Origin: Diphasiastrum complanatum
Taxonomy: Eukaryota > Streptophyta > Lycopodiopsida > Lycopodiales > Lycopodiaceae
Assembly: GCA_029204225.1 (NCBI GenBank)
Contig: CM055112.1
Coordinates: 24,492,693 to 24,556,692 of the forward strand
Length of the DNA: 64,000 bases
Reading direction: 5' to 3'
Below are positions 32,435 to 43,620 of the stretch, in pieces (within the stretch, counting starts at the first letter, position 1; each line of letters begins with the position of its first letter). Made by a program: the position numbers and the translations under genes. The notes beneath the pieces are model-generated. The model worked only from the letters and a program-made list of their open reading frames with translations, ran no database searches and had not been told where the DNA came from.

Positions 32435-34720
32435 CTAATACAAATCCTGTCGTAGTATAAACATCTCTCGTATCATGAGTGCCGCGCATCGGGAATCCTC
32501 ATAAGCTATGAGCGATCGTAAGGTGACAGGTGTGTCTCGGAACAAACAGTGGTATCTCCCTTTGATCTCGTAATATACCGGGCACCTAAAGATAAAGTGC
32601 TCCTCTGACTCCACCTCCTCTAAAGAGCATAACTGGCAAATTTGCTCCTCTCTCGGGGTACCCTGGAATCTACCAGTCTCAATAGCCAACTGATGTGATG
32701 ATACACGGAGCTGTCCCAATGTAAATCTGAGGCAATGTGATAGTCTCGAGTCCAAATAATGCGGTAAGACCGGGAACCCTGCTATGTCAAGCTCAATAAA
32801 ATGAGTCCAGTAGTAGCCGGGTTTCACCCCAAGCTGTCGCCCCCAAGTACGGTCGAGATATGCCCGATATAAGATGCGCCTGATATACTGATGAGTACCT
32901 GAGGGGAGCTTTGTAATGGAGATACCAAATGACTCAAGGAGGAAATGGGATGCCTGAGAGAACCACGATAGTCGATAACCCTGATCATGTAGAAAGTGTG
33001 AGGAGACAAGTGCTGTCTGTGTATATCTCATATCCTCATCGGGCAGAGCCTGGATTCTCTGAATGTATGTGATAAGCTGAAACGCGGCATATATCTGAAT
33101 GGGTGGAACGGCAAACTCTGCAAGAAGGATCTCATGTGGAACCAAGGGCTTCGCTCGAATCATACGAGCTAACATGGTGGTCTGCAATCGTGAAATGCTG
33201 GCCCAATGTGATGAAGGGAGGCTGGTGCACCATGTCTCTGCTGCATATAAGGCTGTGGGGGTGACAATAGTATCAAAGAGTCTACACTTACTGCGAACAT
33301 CTCGGATGAGCTTCCTGAAACAGAACCGCTCAAGCTGAACAAGAGAGGAATGCCCCTTCCCAAGTCGGGTGGTGGCAGCTTGCCGCATGCTGAAGGTAGG
33401 ACCAGAGAAGAGTATCCCCAAATAGGTATAAGAGGAAACTACCTCTAAGGCCTGTCCATCTAGGATGAGCTCCTGGCGCTGCATGAAGGCTCGAGAAGTG
33501 TTGAAGACCATAACCTTGGTCTTCGCAGTGTTCACCCCCAACCCCCATCTGGTACAAAATCCCTGTAAACAATCCAGCTGCCTCTGCAAACCCTCTCTGG
33601 TCGGGGATACTAGTACTACATCATCCGCATAAAGGAGAATAACAATCAGAATGGTGCCAAGTCTACAGCCACCCCCGCCACACTGTGAGATGACTCGCTC
33701 TAACTCATCGAGATACAATCCAAAGAGAACCGGTGAAAGAGAGCACCCCTGTTTCACCCCAATGGTGCTCCAAATGTGATCGGATAAGCCACTGCTATGT
33801 CGGAAACATCCCAAGACCTTCTCATAAAGAGCCATCACTGCTAAAACAATATCTGTGGAGAAACCAAGGTCACGAAGTCTCTGAATGAGCAGGGAGCGTG
33901 GTACAGAATCGAAGGCCTTCCTGAAATCTACAAAACAGCAGTAAAGCCTCTCTTTCCTGTACTTAGCTTCCTCGATCAAGGCTCGAAGTGTACAAATATG
34001 GTCAGTGGTAGAATAATGAGATCGGGAACTTGCATGCTCCAATGCACGTAATCTCCGAGCTTCCGCCTCTGAACTCACTGCAGACTGGAGTATGGTACCA
34101 TAGAGCTTCGTGAGAACATGTCCGATTGTGATGGTGCGGTAATTACCAGGAATCATGGGATCACCATTTTTATGAATAGGGTGGATGATGTTGGTGCACC
34201 AGGATGAGGGGAAACCAGAGACAACGGCGGAATTGAGGAGAGTGGCTAGTGTGGGAGCAAGGAGGTCGGAAGCATGGGTTAGGAGTTCAGATTCAAGGTC
34301 TTCGATATCTCTTGCTTTATGGGACTTCATTCTCTTGATGTCCGTAAGTACCATGTCAGATGTGAAGAAGGTGAACTCAGAGGGGCGTGGGGAGATAGAG
34401 ATGGGTGCGTCAGTGGATATGGTATATAGTTTGGTAGCGTATTCGGTCCATATGCGAAGGTCATCCAGGAGGGGTGGTGGAGCACGAGGGATAAACTCAC
34501 GCCAAAAGGCGCCTGAAGAGGAACTGAAGAGAAGATCAACAAGACGCGTTTCTTCGGAGTCATCATATATACGCTTTTTTCGGCGGAGTGTGTGACGGGT
34601 AAGAGCGCCTGGCGGAGTGGAGGAGATGAGGATCGTGAGTGCGGGCATGGGTGACAAGCTGACGAAGAGAGCGACATTCAGCATCATACCACGGGGGGTG
34701 TGGGGGTCGTATCGATGAGG
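32435..34720 (-). pseudogene. non-LTR retrotransposon (LINE) reverse transcriptase
   Basis: A minus-strand frame is open from 35218 to 32435, but its N-terminal part is a CT-repeat translation and unrelated sequence. The LINE part begins around 34720. RT motifs in order: KSHKARDIEDLESELL, WCTNIIHPIHKNGDP with YRTITI, CCFVDFRKAFDSVPR, IGVKQGCSLSPVLFGLYLDE, active site LLYADDVVLVS and SYTYLGILF. A long C-terminal region follows, with the zinc-finger-like CQLCSLEEVESEEHFIFRC (C-x2-C-x9-H-x4-C). A one-base shift near 34600 separates the upstream linker (PPWYDAECRSLRQL in another frame). The endonuclease lies beyond the Gypsy insertion at 44381-44995. RT itself is uninterrupted for over 700 codons. 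Confidence 0.88.
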
Positions 34721-35034
34721 AGCGGGTGCCTCTGCTTTTATGGGGTTTAGATGGAAAAGCAAGGGAAGTAGTGGTATGAAGAGAAGTGCTAAGAAAGGCA
34801 GCTTGAGTCTAAATCCGGAGATGGTGTGGGTGGGGCCCCGGGGCACTCCTGAACCCGGGGACCCCAAATCCCTAGCACTGGGAGCTACTAGGTGCACTGT
34901 CAAGAAAACGCACTCGTTCATCTCGGTAAATGACTCGTCTGCCAGACTCACGGGCTGCCTGAAAGGCCTTACGCCTCTCCTGTACCTGGATATATGTGAG
35001 GTCGTCGTCGTCCATATATGTGAGGTCGTCGTCC

Positions 35035-35163
<129 letters not shown>

Positions 35164-35169
35164 TTCCAA

Positions 35170-36156
35170 AAGGGTTCCAATCCAAGTATGGTGTAACCTC
35201 CTGAAGCCTTAGCTCCAAGCTTCCTTCTCCTGGTACCTACACACAAAGAGACAAAAGCAAGAAGAAAGCAAAAATGAAATGGAGATGAATAATGAGGGAG
35301 AGGGGCGAGTTTCTCCTTTTATAGGGAAGGGGTAGGCTTGAAGAAGTGGATGATGTGTCCAAAACAAGTGTGAGAGGTGTTAGGGAGACTTTAGGAGAAG
35401 TAGAGTGAGAGGATGAGGTATATAGGTGTGAGAGGGGTTTTTATCAATTTGTTAATGCAAAAGGGAAGGAGTAGGAGGGCGCATTTCCTTAGGTGTCATA
35501 TGGCTTACAAGCCATGGGGCAAAGTAGGTAAATTACATATTGATAAGTATGGAAGGTAGGTAGCTTAACATTTAGTGTTAGCCACTTTCAAGTTGTATTT
35601 TCTTGTTTTACAACATTGGGATTCCCCCAAGTGTATTCATTAAATGGGAAAGGCTTTGTATGTCCATCTTATCTTGCATAATTTTCATCAATTCGTAGGC
35701 CCTTTTTTCTAGGGTTTGCCCATCCCCAATCATAGTGGAGTGTGACACAAAGGGTGATCAGTCCTTTGGTTTCTTCTCCAAATCTTTATAGACTCGATTG
35801 AGCCTTCTTTATAGAATTTTAGAAAAAGCCTTCTTCAGGTACCTTCTTTTAGCTTTAAGAAGCTTCTTTAGTTCATTCTTCAGGCACTCTTCAAAGTATC
35901 GGCACATACCCTTAAAGAAAAGGTTAGGTGTCATAACATACCATTTAAATGGTTTATCATCAGATTCTACTTGTAGAACATCAAACTGTTAGCTTTGATC
36001 TACAGTTCTTATTTCTAGTATTCAGGTACGGATACCTGTACAATCATTTCATCAGTTAGAGTAACAAGCTTTAATATTCAATTATGTTTCATAGAAAAAG
36101 AAATGGAAGATAGGATAGCCTTTATTTCTTGGTCAATTTAGTCTATACAATTTACA
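35170..36156 (-). repeat. 3' LTR of the Gypsy element (lower end uncertain)
   Basis: On the minus strand it starts TGTAAATTGTATAGAC at 36156, right after the polypurine tract GGAGGGG. It has CTATAAAAGG (TATA box) near 35320. Two blocks match the 5' copy: 35995-36156 with 44220-44380 (about six substitutions and one indel) and 35625-35705 with 44069-44150. The end near 35.2 kb is not fixed. Confidence 0.7.
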
Positions 36157-37608
36157 CCCCTCCGATGCATAAAGCGTTGTCCTCAACATACATTTCTCAA
36201 ATAATCTTTTAAAATTTATGAATATTCTTGGAAAAGTTCTTCTTCCATCCATCTTGCATCCGTAGTAGGACAATTTTTAAACTTGAGGAGGTATAACCCT
36301 TTCTTCCAGTTCTGGTTTTGTGCATCAAGATTTGCTTAGGTTGAAGGATTTCTTCGGTTCCTTGAACTTCTAGAGGTTCGGAATCTGTAAGTCTTTTAGG
36401 TATTGGACCATAGAATTTCTTTAGTAAGCTTACATGGAATTTTTCATGGATTTTCCAAGTAGTAGGTAAGTCAAGTTCACATGTAACCTCATTGATTACT
36501 TTCTTGACTTTAAAAGGTCCATACTACTTTTGGGCTAGTTTTGGGTATAGTTTCATACTTCCCTTCTTTTTCTTGAGCCTTTTCTTTTCAAATTTTAGGA
36601 GAACTAGTTCCCCTTCTTCGTACTTGATTGCCCTCTGATGCAAATTGCGCTTTTCTGTTGTTTTTGTTGTGCACTTGCGATGGATTGCTGAACCTTCGAA
36701 AAGGTGTCTTGATAATCCTACACAAATTCATCTGAGGCAAAAATCTTTTCTTTAGTCCTTAATTCAGGAGGTACCATAGGTTTTCCATACATTACTTCAA
36801 AATGCACTTTACCAGTAGAAGAATGAATTGTGTTATTTTATTGTAAGCAAATTCTAGAATAGGGAGATAGTGTTCCCATTGAGGCTTTTGATCACTTACA
36901 TAACTTCTCAACAAGTCTATGATGGTTCGATTAGTAAACTCACTTTGACCATCTGTTTGGGGGTGGAAGGAAGAAGAGATTTTTAGAGTCGTTCCCAAGT
37001 TATCAAAAAGGGCTCTCCAAAAATTGCTAGTGAATCTTGTATCTCGATCAGATACTATACTCTTGGGTAAGCCATGAAGTCTAAAGATATGACGGATAAA
37101 CAAATGAGTAGCTTTAGGTCCTTTTAGCTTTTTCTTACAGGGAATAAAATGAGCTTGTTTGCTAAATCTATCAATGACAGTCCATGTCATCTCACTCCCA
37201 TTTTTGGTTTTAGGAAACCCAGAGACAAAGTCCATGGTGATATGTTCCCAGGGAGATTCAGGAATAGGCAAGGGATGAAGTAATCCTGGAGTTTTTAATC
37301 CTCGCTCGTCCTTATTATGTTGACATATTGGACCCCCTATGTCGTGCATAGGGTGGACTATGGGTTTCTTGAAGGATCTTGGTTCTAAATGCTATGGGAA
37401 TACATAGCTTATCTTCTTTGAATAAATATCCTTCTTTCAAAACATAGTCTTTATGACTTTGATTTCTTTCAAGTATTTCAAAGATATGCTGGAAGTCTAG
37501 ATCACTAGCATACATACTTTTTATAGAACATTCATGATATGCTAGGGAAATATGGTTGACTTTGGGGATTCTCGATAATGCATCGACGACCTTATTATCC
37601 TTTCCCAT
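36157..37608 (-). pseudogene. Gypsy integrase and C-terminal region
   Basis: From 37608 the frame gives the RNase H-integrase connection (KVVDALSRI) and the integrase N-terminus. Then 37349-36792 gives the core: C-x2-H-type end, ITMDFVSGFPKTKNG, VIDRFSKQAHFIP, IVSDRDTRFTSNFW (catalytic Asp) and SSFHPQTDGQSEFTNRT (catalytic Glu). It then breaks up: 36790-36200 has stops but still shows ELDLPTTWKIHEKFHVSLL and the chromodomain-like end. In total an old integrase, interrupted at its C-terminus. Confidence 0.85.
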
Positions 37609-37620
37609 ATGATGAAGTAA

Positions 37621-38673
37621 CTAAAAATGGAAGGTACTAAGGTAGTTAGCCCATTTTAGATGTTTTTCTCGAATTAATTGTTGGGTGAGAAAATACCTAA
37701 GGCTTTGATGATCTGTTTTAACTACAAAATCATTTCCTAGAAGATAGTGCTTCCACAACTTAAGGGCATGAATAATGGTAAAAAGTTCCTTTTCATATAT
37801 ATCATACTGTACTTCTGCCCCTTGAAGTCGTCTACTTTCAAAGGCTACAACATGACCTTCTTGGTTTAGGACTGCCCCAATACAGTCAAGACTTGCGTCT
37901 ACTTCCACAAAGAAAGGCTTATGAAGGTCGGGAATGATAAGGACGGGTCCCGTGGTAAGGGCATGCTTTAAAGTATCAAAGGCATTTTGCTCTTTCTTAT
38001 ACCAATGGAATTTTATCCTCTTCTTAGTGAGTTCATGTAGTGGTGAGGCTATATGAGCAAAATGGCGAATAAATTTTCTATAGTAGGAACATAAGCCTAG
38101 AAAAGACCGAACTTCATGAATATTTCTGGGTTTAGGCCAGTCTTGTATGGCTTTAATCTCTGAAGGGTCCATTTGGATTCCCTCCTTAGAAATCATATGT
38201 CCTAAGAAATGTATCTTCTCTAGGAAGAATTCACTTTTCTTTTCTTTAATAAGAAGTGAGTTTTCTTGTAGGGTTCTAAAGACGATATCTAGATGTCTTT
38301 TATGTTCTTCTTCATTTGCACTGAAGACTAAGATATCATCAAAGAATGTTCCTACAAAACGTCTATGGGGTCGAAAGACTCGTTCCATCATTCTATTGAA
38401 TGTTGCGGGAGCATTAGTAAGACCAAATGGTATCACTAAAAATTCATAAAGGCCAGAGTTAGTCTTGAAAGCAGTTTTATGGACATCTTCAGGTGCTACT
38501 CGGATTTGGTGGTATCCACTTGTTAAATCTATTCTAGTAAAGATATAAGATCCATTTATCCTATCCATAATGTCATCTATTCTTGGAATGTGAAAACGGT
38601 TCTTAACTATAATCTTGTTCAGAACCTGATAGTCCACACACATTCTAAAACTCCCGTCTTTCTTTTGTACCAA
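37621..38673 (-). CDS. Gypsy reverse transcriptase and RNase H
   Basis: 350 open codons: MVQKKDGSFRMCVDYQVLN, the RIDDIMDRINGSYIFTRIDL segment, PFGLTNAPATFNRMM and the active site FFDDILVFS (usual YVDD is FFDD; both catalytic Asp kept). Then HFLGHMISKEGIQMDP, FLGLCSYYRKFI and RNase H with FFVEVDASLDCIGAVL and VKTDHQSLRYF. It is part of a Ty3/Gypsy polyprotein in the order gag-PR-RT-RH-IN. A stop separates it from integrase; upstream it runs into degenerate sequence after the protease. Confidence 0.88.
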   Translation of the reverse strand: MVQKKDGSFRMCVDYQVLNKIIVKNRFHIPRIDDIMDRINGSYIFTRIDLTSGYHQIRVAPEDVHKTAFKTNSGLYEFLVIPFGLTNAPATFNRMMERVFRPHRRFVGTFFDDILVFSANEEEHKRHLDIVFRTLQENSLLIKEKKSEFFLEKIHFLGHMISKEGIQMDPSEIKAIQDWPKPRNIHEVRSFLGLCSYYRKFIRHFAHIASPLHELTKKRIKFHWYKKEQNAFDTLKHALTTGPVLIIPDLHKPFFVEVDASLDCIGAVLNQEGHVVAFESRRLQGAEVQYDIYEKELFTIIHALKLWKHYLLGNDFVVKTDHQSLRYFLTQQLIREKHLKWANYLSTFHF

Positions 38674-38831
38674 AAGTACAGGAGAGCAATAGGGGGAATT
38701 ATTGGGTTTTATAAGGCCTTACTCTAACAAGTCATTAATTCGCTTAGAATTTCTTGTTGTTGGGAATGGCTTACCCTATTGGGAGGTCTATTGGGTATGG
38801 AACTTTCAGGAATGATGTCTATCATATGATC

Positions 38832-39271
38832 TTAAGGTCTTTCAGGAGGTAAGGACTTTGGTAGCTCATTAGAAAAACAAGAAGAATACTTTAATAAAAA
38901 GTTTTTTCTACTTTTGTCCAAAGAATGTGCATTTCCATGAACATCATCATTCATACTTTGAACAAATAACAAGTAAGAAAATACCGCTCTCTTTAGTACT
39001 TTTGCTACTTGAATATGGCTTACCAAAGGAATTGTTTCGCCACTATGCCCTGCATGCACACTAATGGCTTTACCTTTGTACTTCCACGAGAGCAAATGCT
39101 TATTGTAGTCCACAAGAGGATTGTGCATTTTGTGCCAAGGCATGCCTAATATTACATCTACTCCCTGCAAAGGTCCTACCATGAATTCTATAGGTTCATA
39201 GTAGTTGGAGATTTGGAGTTTAAGTTTTCCAACTACAGGGTAAATGTTCGCATCACCATCAACAAAAGCAC
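38832..39271 (-). pseudogene. Gypsy protease, 3' half, split by Copia insertion
   Basis: From the insertion point down: FVDGDANIYPVVGKLKLQIS, FMVGPLQGVDVILGMPWHKM and LVDYNKHLLSWKYKGK, the second half of a Gypsy-type aspartic protease and the linker to RT. The first half, with the catalytic DAGSSHNFI motif, is on the other side of the Copia element at about 43225-43350. The bases AGCAC at 39267-39271 are duplicated at 43225-43229. Confidence 0.87.
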
Positions 39272-39702
39272 TGTAGGAATCCAGAATCAAGACTATTCAT
39301 TAACACAAAGTATTCTCAAAGAGAATAGAGAGATGGTTAGATGACCCTCTTGTAGAAACTTGTGGACAGCCAATATGAACAGTAGATTGCTTAACAAAAG
39401 TGTGTATCATACAAATGAATGGCTACATATAAGTAGTCCAAGATGGCTATCTACCTTCATGACTGTTGGCTGTCCAATAACTTGACTAATGGCTATCTAG
39501 CTACCATAAGTTACATAAAATAATTAAGTACCCCAAATAACAAGTTAGGTACTTAATTCACATGTATAGGCCCCTAGTGGACCCACGAGTCCCTACAAGT
39601 TAGTTGGGCCTAAAATATAAATGACCATGGTTACACAGATCTCGACCTTTTGGGTCATAGTAACCTATGGCTTCTACATCATTTACATTTATTATTCTAA
39701 CA
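39272..39702 (-). repeat. 3' LTR of E5
   Basis: 431 bp, read on the minus strand TGTTAGAATAAT ... GGATTCCTACA. The polypurine-like AAGGAGGG lies immediately inside it. Homologous to the 3' LTR of E4. Confidence 0.92.
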
Positions 39703-39719
39703 CCCTCCTTAAATGAAAA

Positions 39720-40718
39720 TGACATGTAGAAATGACATGTATTCACTAAGTAAGAAAATCAGCATGTTGCTTTAAATTTAAAGCTTCACAAAGAGCTTTA
39801 AATCGAACTCTAGGCAATGCCTTAGTGAACACATCTGCAATATTATCCTCCGTGGGACAATATTCAAGCGTGATGTTGCCAACCATGATGGGCAGCCAAA
39901 GCAGTGACTATCCTTACGGTAGTTATTCGTGCGGTAGGTGCAAAAGTTTCCTCGTAATCAATGCCCTCCTTTTGCGCATAACCTTTGGCAACAAGTCTTG
40001 CCTTGTACCTTTCAACAGTACCATCGGACTTGTACTTGATCTTATAAACCCATTTACAGCCAATTGCTTTCTTTCCATGTGGAAGATCAACAAGAACCCA
40101 TGTTTGGTTCTTTATGAGTGAGTCATACTCCTCTTTCATCGCGTCCTCCCAACATTTTACTCCTCTGGCCTTCTCATAAAAAACAGGTTCTATTGCACTA
40201 TCCTCAATAGATGTAAGAGCAAAATCAGAAAAATCAGCAAATTCTACTGATTTAGATGAGGCACGAGTCTTCCCTTCATAGAAGCGGTTCACTTTGCTGT
40301 CCTGCAAAGTTTGCAACAGCCATTTAGGGACTGGTTTAGGCTGTCCAACAGCCTTACTTCGATCAACGCTTTGCTGTCCAAAGTGATCTGAACTGTCAAC
40401 ACTTTGCTGTCCAAAGTGCTCCGAAATTGGACTATGCTGTCCAAAGTTTTCAGCAGGCCGTTCCTTTTCATAAATCTGCTTCTCTTGATAAATTATGGGC
40501 TGTTCGCTTGAAGAACCAGTGGGCTGTCCATTAGAGGATGATGGCAGTCCCTCCTCTTCAACATTAGATGGTGATACCAAATCTGGAAACACTTCGACAT
40601 AGTCATCTTGGGGGATGTCCCCTTTCATGACATGAATGGGCGCAAGATCATAGTTCTTCTTCTCATCAAAATGAACATCACGACTCACTATGATTTTGTT
40701 AGTATCCACATTAAACAA
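39720..40718 (-). pseudogene. E5 linker, RT N-terminus joined to RNase H end
   Basis: From 40718: end of the integrase region ([18 protein letters not shown]), acidic linker with HFGQQSVD repeats, [64 protein letters not shown] and ALAAHHGW. It then jumps near 39880 straight to [19 protein letters not shown] (one frame over), the end of RNase H. About 1.1 kb present in sister E4 is missing, including the VDD active site. Confidence 0.87.
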
Positions 40719-41587
40719 CCTAATGTAGCAACAAGACCAAAGGATGTCAAAGCTTTAGGTTCATAAATATCCAACAAAAACAAACCTCCTCGCAATGTTC
40801 CCGAAGCAACAATTAAAAGTGATTTCTTTGGGTCTTTTATAAGACATTTGTCTTCTTTAAATTCTACAATCAATCCTTGATTCATGATTGTAGAGACCGA
40901 AATGAGATTTTTCTTAATCTTAGAAACATAAAGTACATTTCAAATGTACTTTTCTTCTCCATTGGGAAGAATGAGTGGTATAGATCCAATGCCTTCAATT
41001 GGATAGGAGGTGTTGTCAACACCTTGAACCTTGCTTCCATCTTTGATTTTCATAAGCTTTGTGAAGACGTCTCTATGGTGAGTCATATGGCGTGTAGCTC
41101 CGCTATCAATCACCCAATCAATGGAAGAAAAAACAGCAACCTGCAAAGCTGAAGTAGTGCTGTTTTCTGCTGAAAAACCAGCAGGTCGAGAAGTGGTAGA
41201 AATCTCATTTTGATTAGAAATGAGATTGTTAGTGATAAAAGCAAAATCACCATTGAAAGAATCATCCTCCTTTTGATGTTCTAATGAAATCATGGCTGTA
41301 TTTGTATCAATACCTTTCTCTTTATCCTTAGTAAGCTTCTTCCTACATTCCTTTATGTGGTGCCCAAACTTTTTACAATAATGGCACTTACCCTTCTTTT
41401 TGGATCCTTGATCTTGGCCTTCCTTGGATTTTTGATCCTTGGAAGAAGAAGGCTTACCTTTCCACTTGCCCTTGCCTTTGCCTTTGGTGAAGAAGGCTTG
41501 ATCTTCTTGTTCACCAAAATTAATCCTTGTTTGCTCTTCTTGGAGAAGTAAGCCAACAAGCTCTTCAAAAGGAGATTTGCTGTCCCC
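40688..41587 (-). pseudogene. E5 nucleocapsid and protease; integrase deleted
   Basis: In the +1 frame relative to gag: SPFEELVGLLLQEEQTR, a Lys/Gly-rich tail, zinc knuckle CHYCKKFGHHIKEC, then the protease motif DWVIDSGATRHMTHHRDVF. One in-frame TGA (about 40940) replaces a codon in YIKNVLYV. The frame goes on through VEFKEDKCLIKDPKKSLLIV and then switches near 40730 into RLFNVDTNK, skipping about 830 bp that sister E4 has for the pre-integrase and integrase core. Confidence 0.87.
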
Positions 41588-42161
41588 TAAGAGATATGCT
41601 TAAAGTAGACACAAATGGAAGATAGGAATGAGGAAGTGAATTAAGAGTAATTGAAACAAATTGAGAGTTCTCGACAATTTCGTCAATGCTAAGAAGCTCT
41701 TCACGAAGATCCTTGATCTTCATTAAGTGATTTGAAAGCGTATCACCCTCTTGCATCTTCAATGTTGAGAGTTGATTACGTAGAAAAAGCACTTTCGCCA
41801 TATTCTTCACTTGGAACATCTTGGCAAGTACTTCCCAAGCACTCTTGGAAGTCTTGCATGATCGAATGTGAGGTAGGATTGATCTCTTCACGGATAGCGC
41901 TATGACCGAATGTGCTTGTGCGTCACGTCGATCCCACTTCTTTTGTTCTTCGGAAGACACCTCCACATTTGTTGAAGAAGTAGCTCTTGACGGTGTAGTA
42001 GGTGCCAAACTAGGTGGCCTCTCTTCATCACCACTTACAACTTCAAACAAACCTTTAGCAATAAGGAGGTTTTTGATCATGTAGCACCACAAAGAGAAAT
42101 TAGTTCCATCCAACCTATCTTCATTGAACAAAGAACCTATAGATTCAGATTCTTTAGCCAT
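41565..42161 (-). CDS. E5 gag capsid ORF
   Basis: 198 codons from ATG 42161: MAKESESIGSLFNEDRLDG, FSLWCYMIKNLLIAKGLFEV, SILPHIRSCKTSKSAWEVL, MQEGDTLSNHLMKIKDL, then LRG and a TGA. It is the Copia gag capsid (UBN2) domain without stops or breaks. The last conserved residues coincide with CTT-AGG-G (41585-41591, codons 191-193). A +1 slip there leads straight into the nucleocapsid frame, giving the family's normal sequence. It may be a programmed frameshift like Ty1's CUU-AGG-C, or a plain indel. Confidence 0.85.
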   Translation of the reverse strand: MAKESESIGSLFNEDRLDGTNFSLWCYMIKNLLIAKGLFEVVSGDEERPPSLAPTTPSRATSSTNVEVSSEEQKKWDRRDAQAHSVIALSVKRSILPHIRSCKTSKSAWEVLAKMFQVKNMAKVLFLRNQLSTLKMQEGDTLSNHLMKIKDLREELLSIDEIVENSQFVSITLNSLPHSYLPFVSTLSISLRGQQISF

Positions 42162-42794
42162 TTCTGAAAATTCAGCTAATAGTAGATGGGAAAAACAGAT
42201 TCTAGGCCAAAATCTAGTAAAAAATCAGCAAGATCAAAGCTGAATTAATGAGCACTATAGATTGCAATACACCACATGCAATAGCTCATTCACAAGAAGA
42301 TATAGGTGGCTGTATTTTGCTGAAATAACAGAATACTAACTAATATGCAGGCTTCCAATGAAGCCAAAACCACAACCAGAACTTTTGTGGTAAAATGGTG
42401 TGCACTCAATGTGCTAATGGAGCAGATGGTAGGACCTTCTTCCAGGCTCAAAAACAGAAAAATTTCAGCCACTAAAAATGTGTCAAAAACACATTTGTCT
42501 TCAAGGTAGATGGGCGCCCTCCTCCAAGAAGAAAATCTGAAATTTGAAGCATGCAATCTGATTTCAATAACATGAAAACTAGTTGAGCATGGGCGCCCTA
42601 CTGCTGGCTCCCAAATGAGTGGAGGTTCCAAGCTTCTCCCTGCAATTTCCTGCACAAAAAACAAGGAGCGAACAGTTCTCTCTCCACAAAAATCAGATAA
42701 ATTCTGATTTTTATGAACCAAAAGAGGAGAAATGTGGCTGCCTATTGGGTGCCTTCCAACAAGCAATCAATTCTGAAAAATAGCTTCGATACCA
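42162..42794 (-). promoter_or_regulatory. E5 leader and primer binding site
   Basis: On the minus strand TGGTATCGAAGC (about 42783-42794) directly follows the 5' LTR, matching the Copia primer binding site. The leader to the gag ATG contains two GGGCGCCC palindromes (42512-42519, 42591-42598) like the one in the E4 leader, and a GGGAGCC stretch. Confidence 0.75.
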
Positions 42795-43224
42795 TGTAGG
42801 AATCCAGAATCAAGACTATTCATTAACACAAAGTATTCTCAAAGAGAAGAGAGAGATGGTTAGATGACCCTCTTGTAGAAACTTGTGGACAGCCAATATG
42901 AACAATAGATTGCTTAACAAAGTGTGTATCATACAAATGAATGGCTACATATAAGTAGTCCAAGATGGCTATCTACCTTCATGACTGTTGGCTGTCCAAT
43001 AACTTGACAAATGGCTATCTAGCTACCATAAGCTACATAAAATAATCAAGTACCCCAAATAACAAGTTAGGTACTTAATTCACATTTATAGGCCCCTAGT
43101 GGACCCACGAGTCCCTACAAGTTAGTTGGGCCTAAAATATAAATGACCATGGTTACACAGATCTCGACCTTTTGGGTCATAGTAACCTATGGCTTCTACA
43201 TCATTTACATTTATTATTCTAACA
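42795..43224 (-). repeat. 5' LTR of E5
   Basis: 430 bp, TG...CA ends, six substitutions and one indel from the 3' LTR (about 98.5% identical). Followed at the outer edge by AGCAC (43225-43229), the target duplication shared with 39267-39271. Confidence 0.92.
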
Positions 43225-43620
43225 AGCACCTTAAGCCTTAAGCATAGATTCAGTAAAAGAATCAACTCCTATCTCTTGTGCCAGCTTAAAAGAGATGAAA
43301 TTATGAGAGGAACCTGCATCAAAGAGAATTAGACAAAGCTTGTTATGGACTTGTCCCCAAGTTTTGAGAAGGTCATGGGTTTGAGTGTCTTCAATGCTTT
43401 GTACGGCCACTTGCTTTCCTTCATCTGCATTTGAAGCTTTGGCATTTTTGAGGGGGCATTTGAAGAAAAGGTGTCCCTTTTCTTCCTTCCTAGCGATAGT
43501 TCTTTGGAAAGGCGTTGAGTCTTTTCTTTTGGATTTTGAGTTGTGGGAGGTTCCATACCAAACTGTGAAGTCGAAGTGAAGGTCACCTAAAATTCTAAAG
43601 TTCTGACTTTAACATTGTGT
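43225..43620 (-). pseudogene. Gypsy gag end and first half of protease
   Basis: Minus strand: a zinc-knuckle remnant region (GHLFFKC), then LFDAGSSHNFISFKLAQEIG, the Gypsy protease active-site motif (D-A-G-S), running to the Copia insertion at 43225, where the frame has a TAA. Gag upstream is missing: only about 450 bp separate this from the 5' LTR. Confidence 0.82.

Larger units (their letters stand above)
39272..43224 (-). mobile_element. complete non-autonomous Copia element E5 (LTR to LTR)
   Basis: 3953 bp with two LTRs (431 and 430 bp) that differ by six substitutions and one single-base indel, and a perfect 5-bp target duplication AGCAC. Minus-strand order: 5' LTR, primer binding site, leader, gag, protease, a remnant linker, RT N-terminus, RNase H end, polypurine tract, 3' LTR. 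Integrase and most of RT/RNase H are cleanly deleted, so it keeps gag and protease only. This resembles the class of LTR elements that keep gag but depend on partners for pol. It is inserted in the Gypsy protease. Confidence 0.9.
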
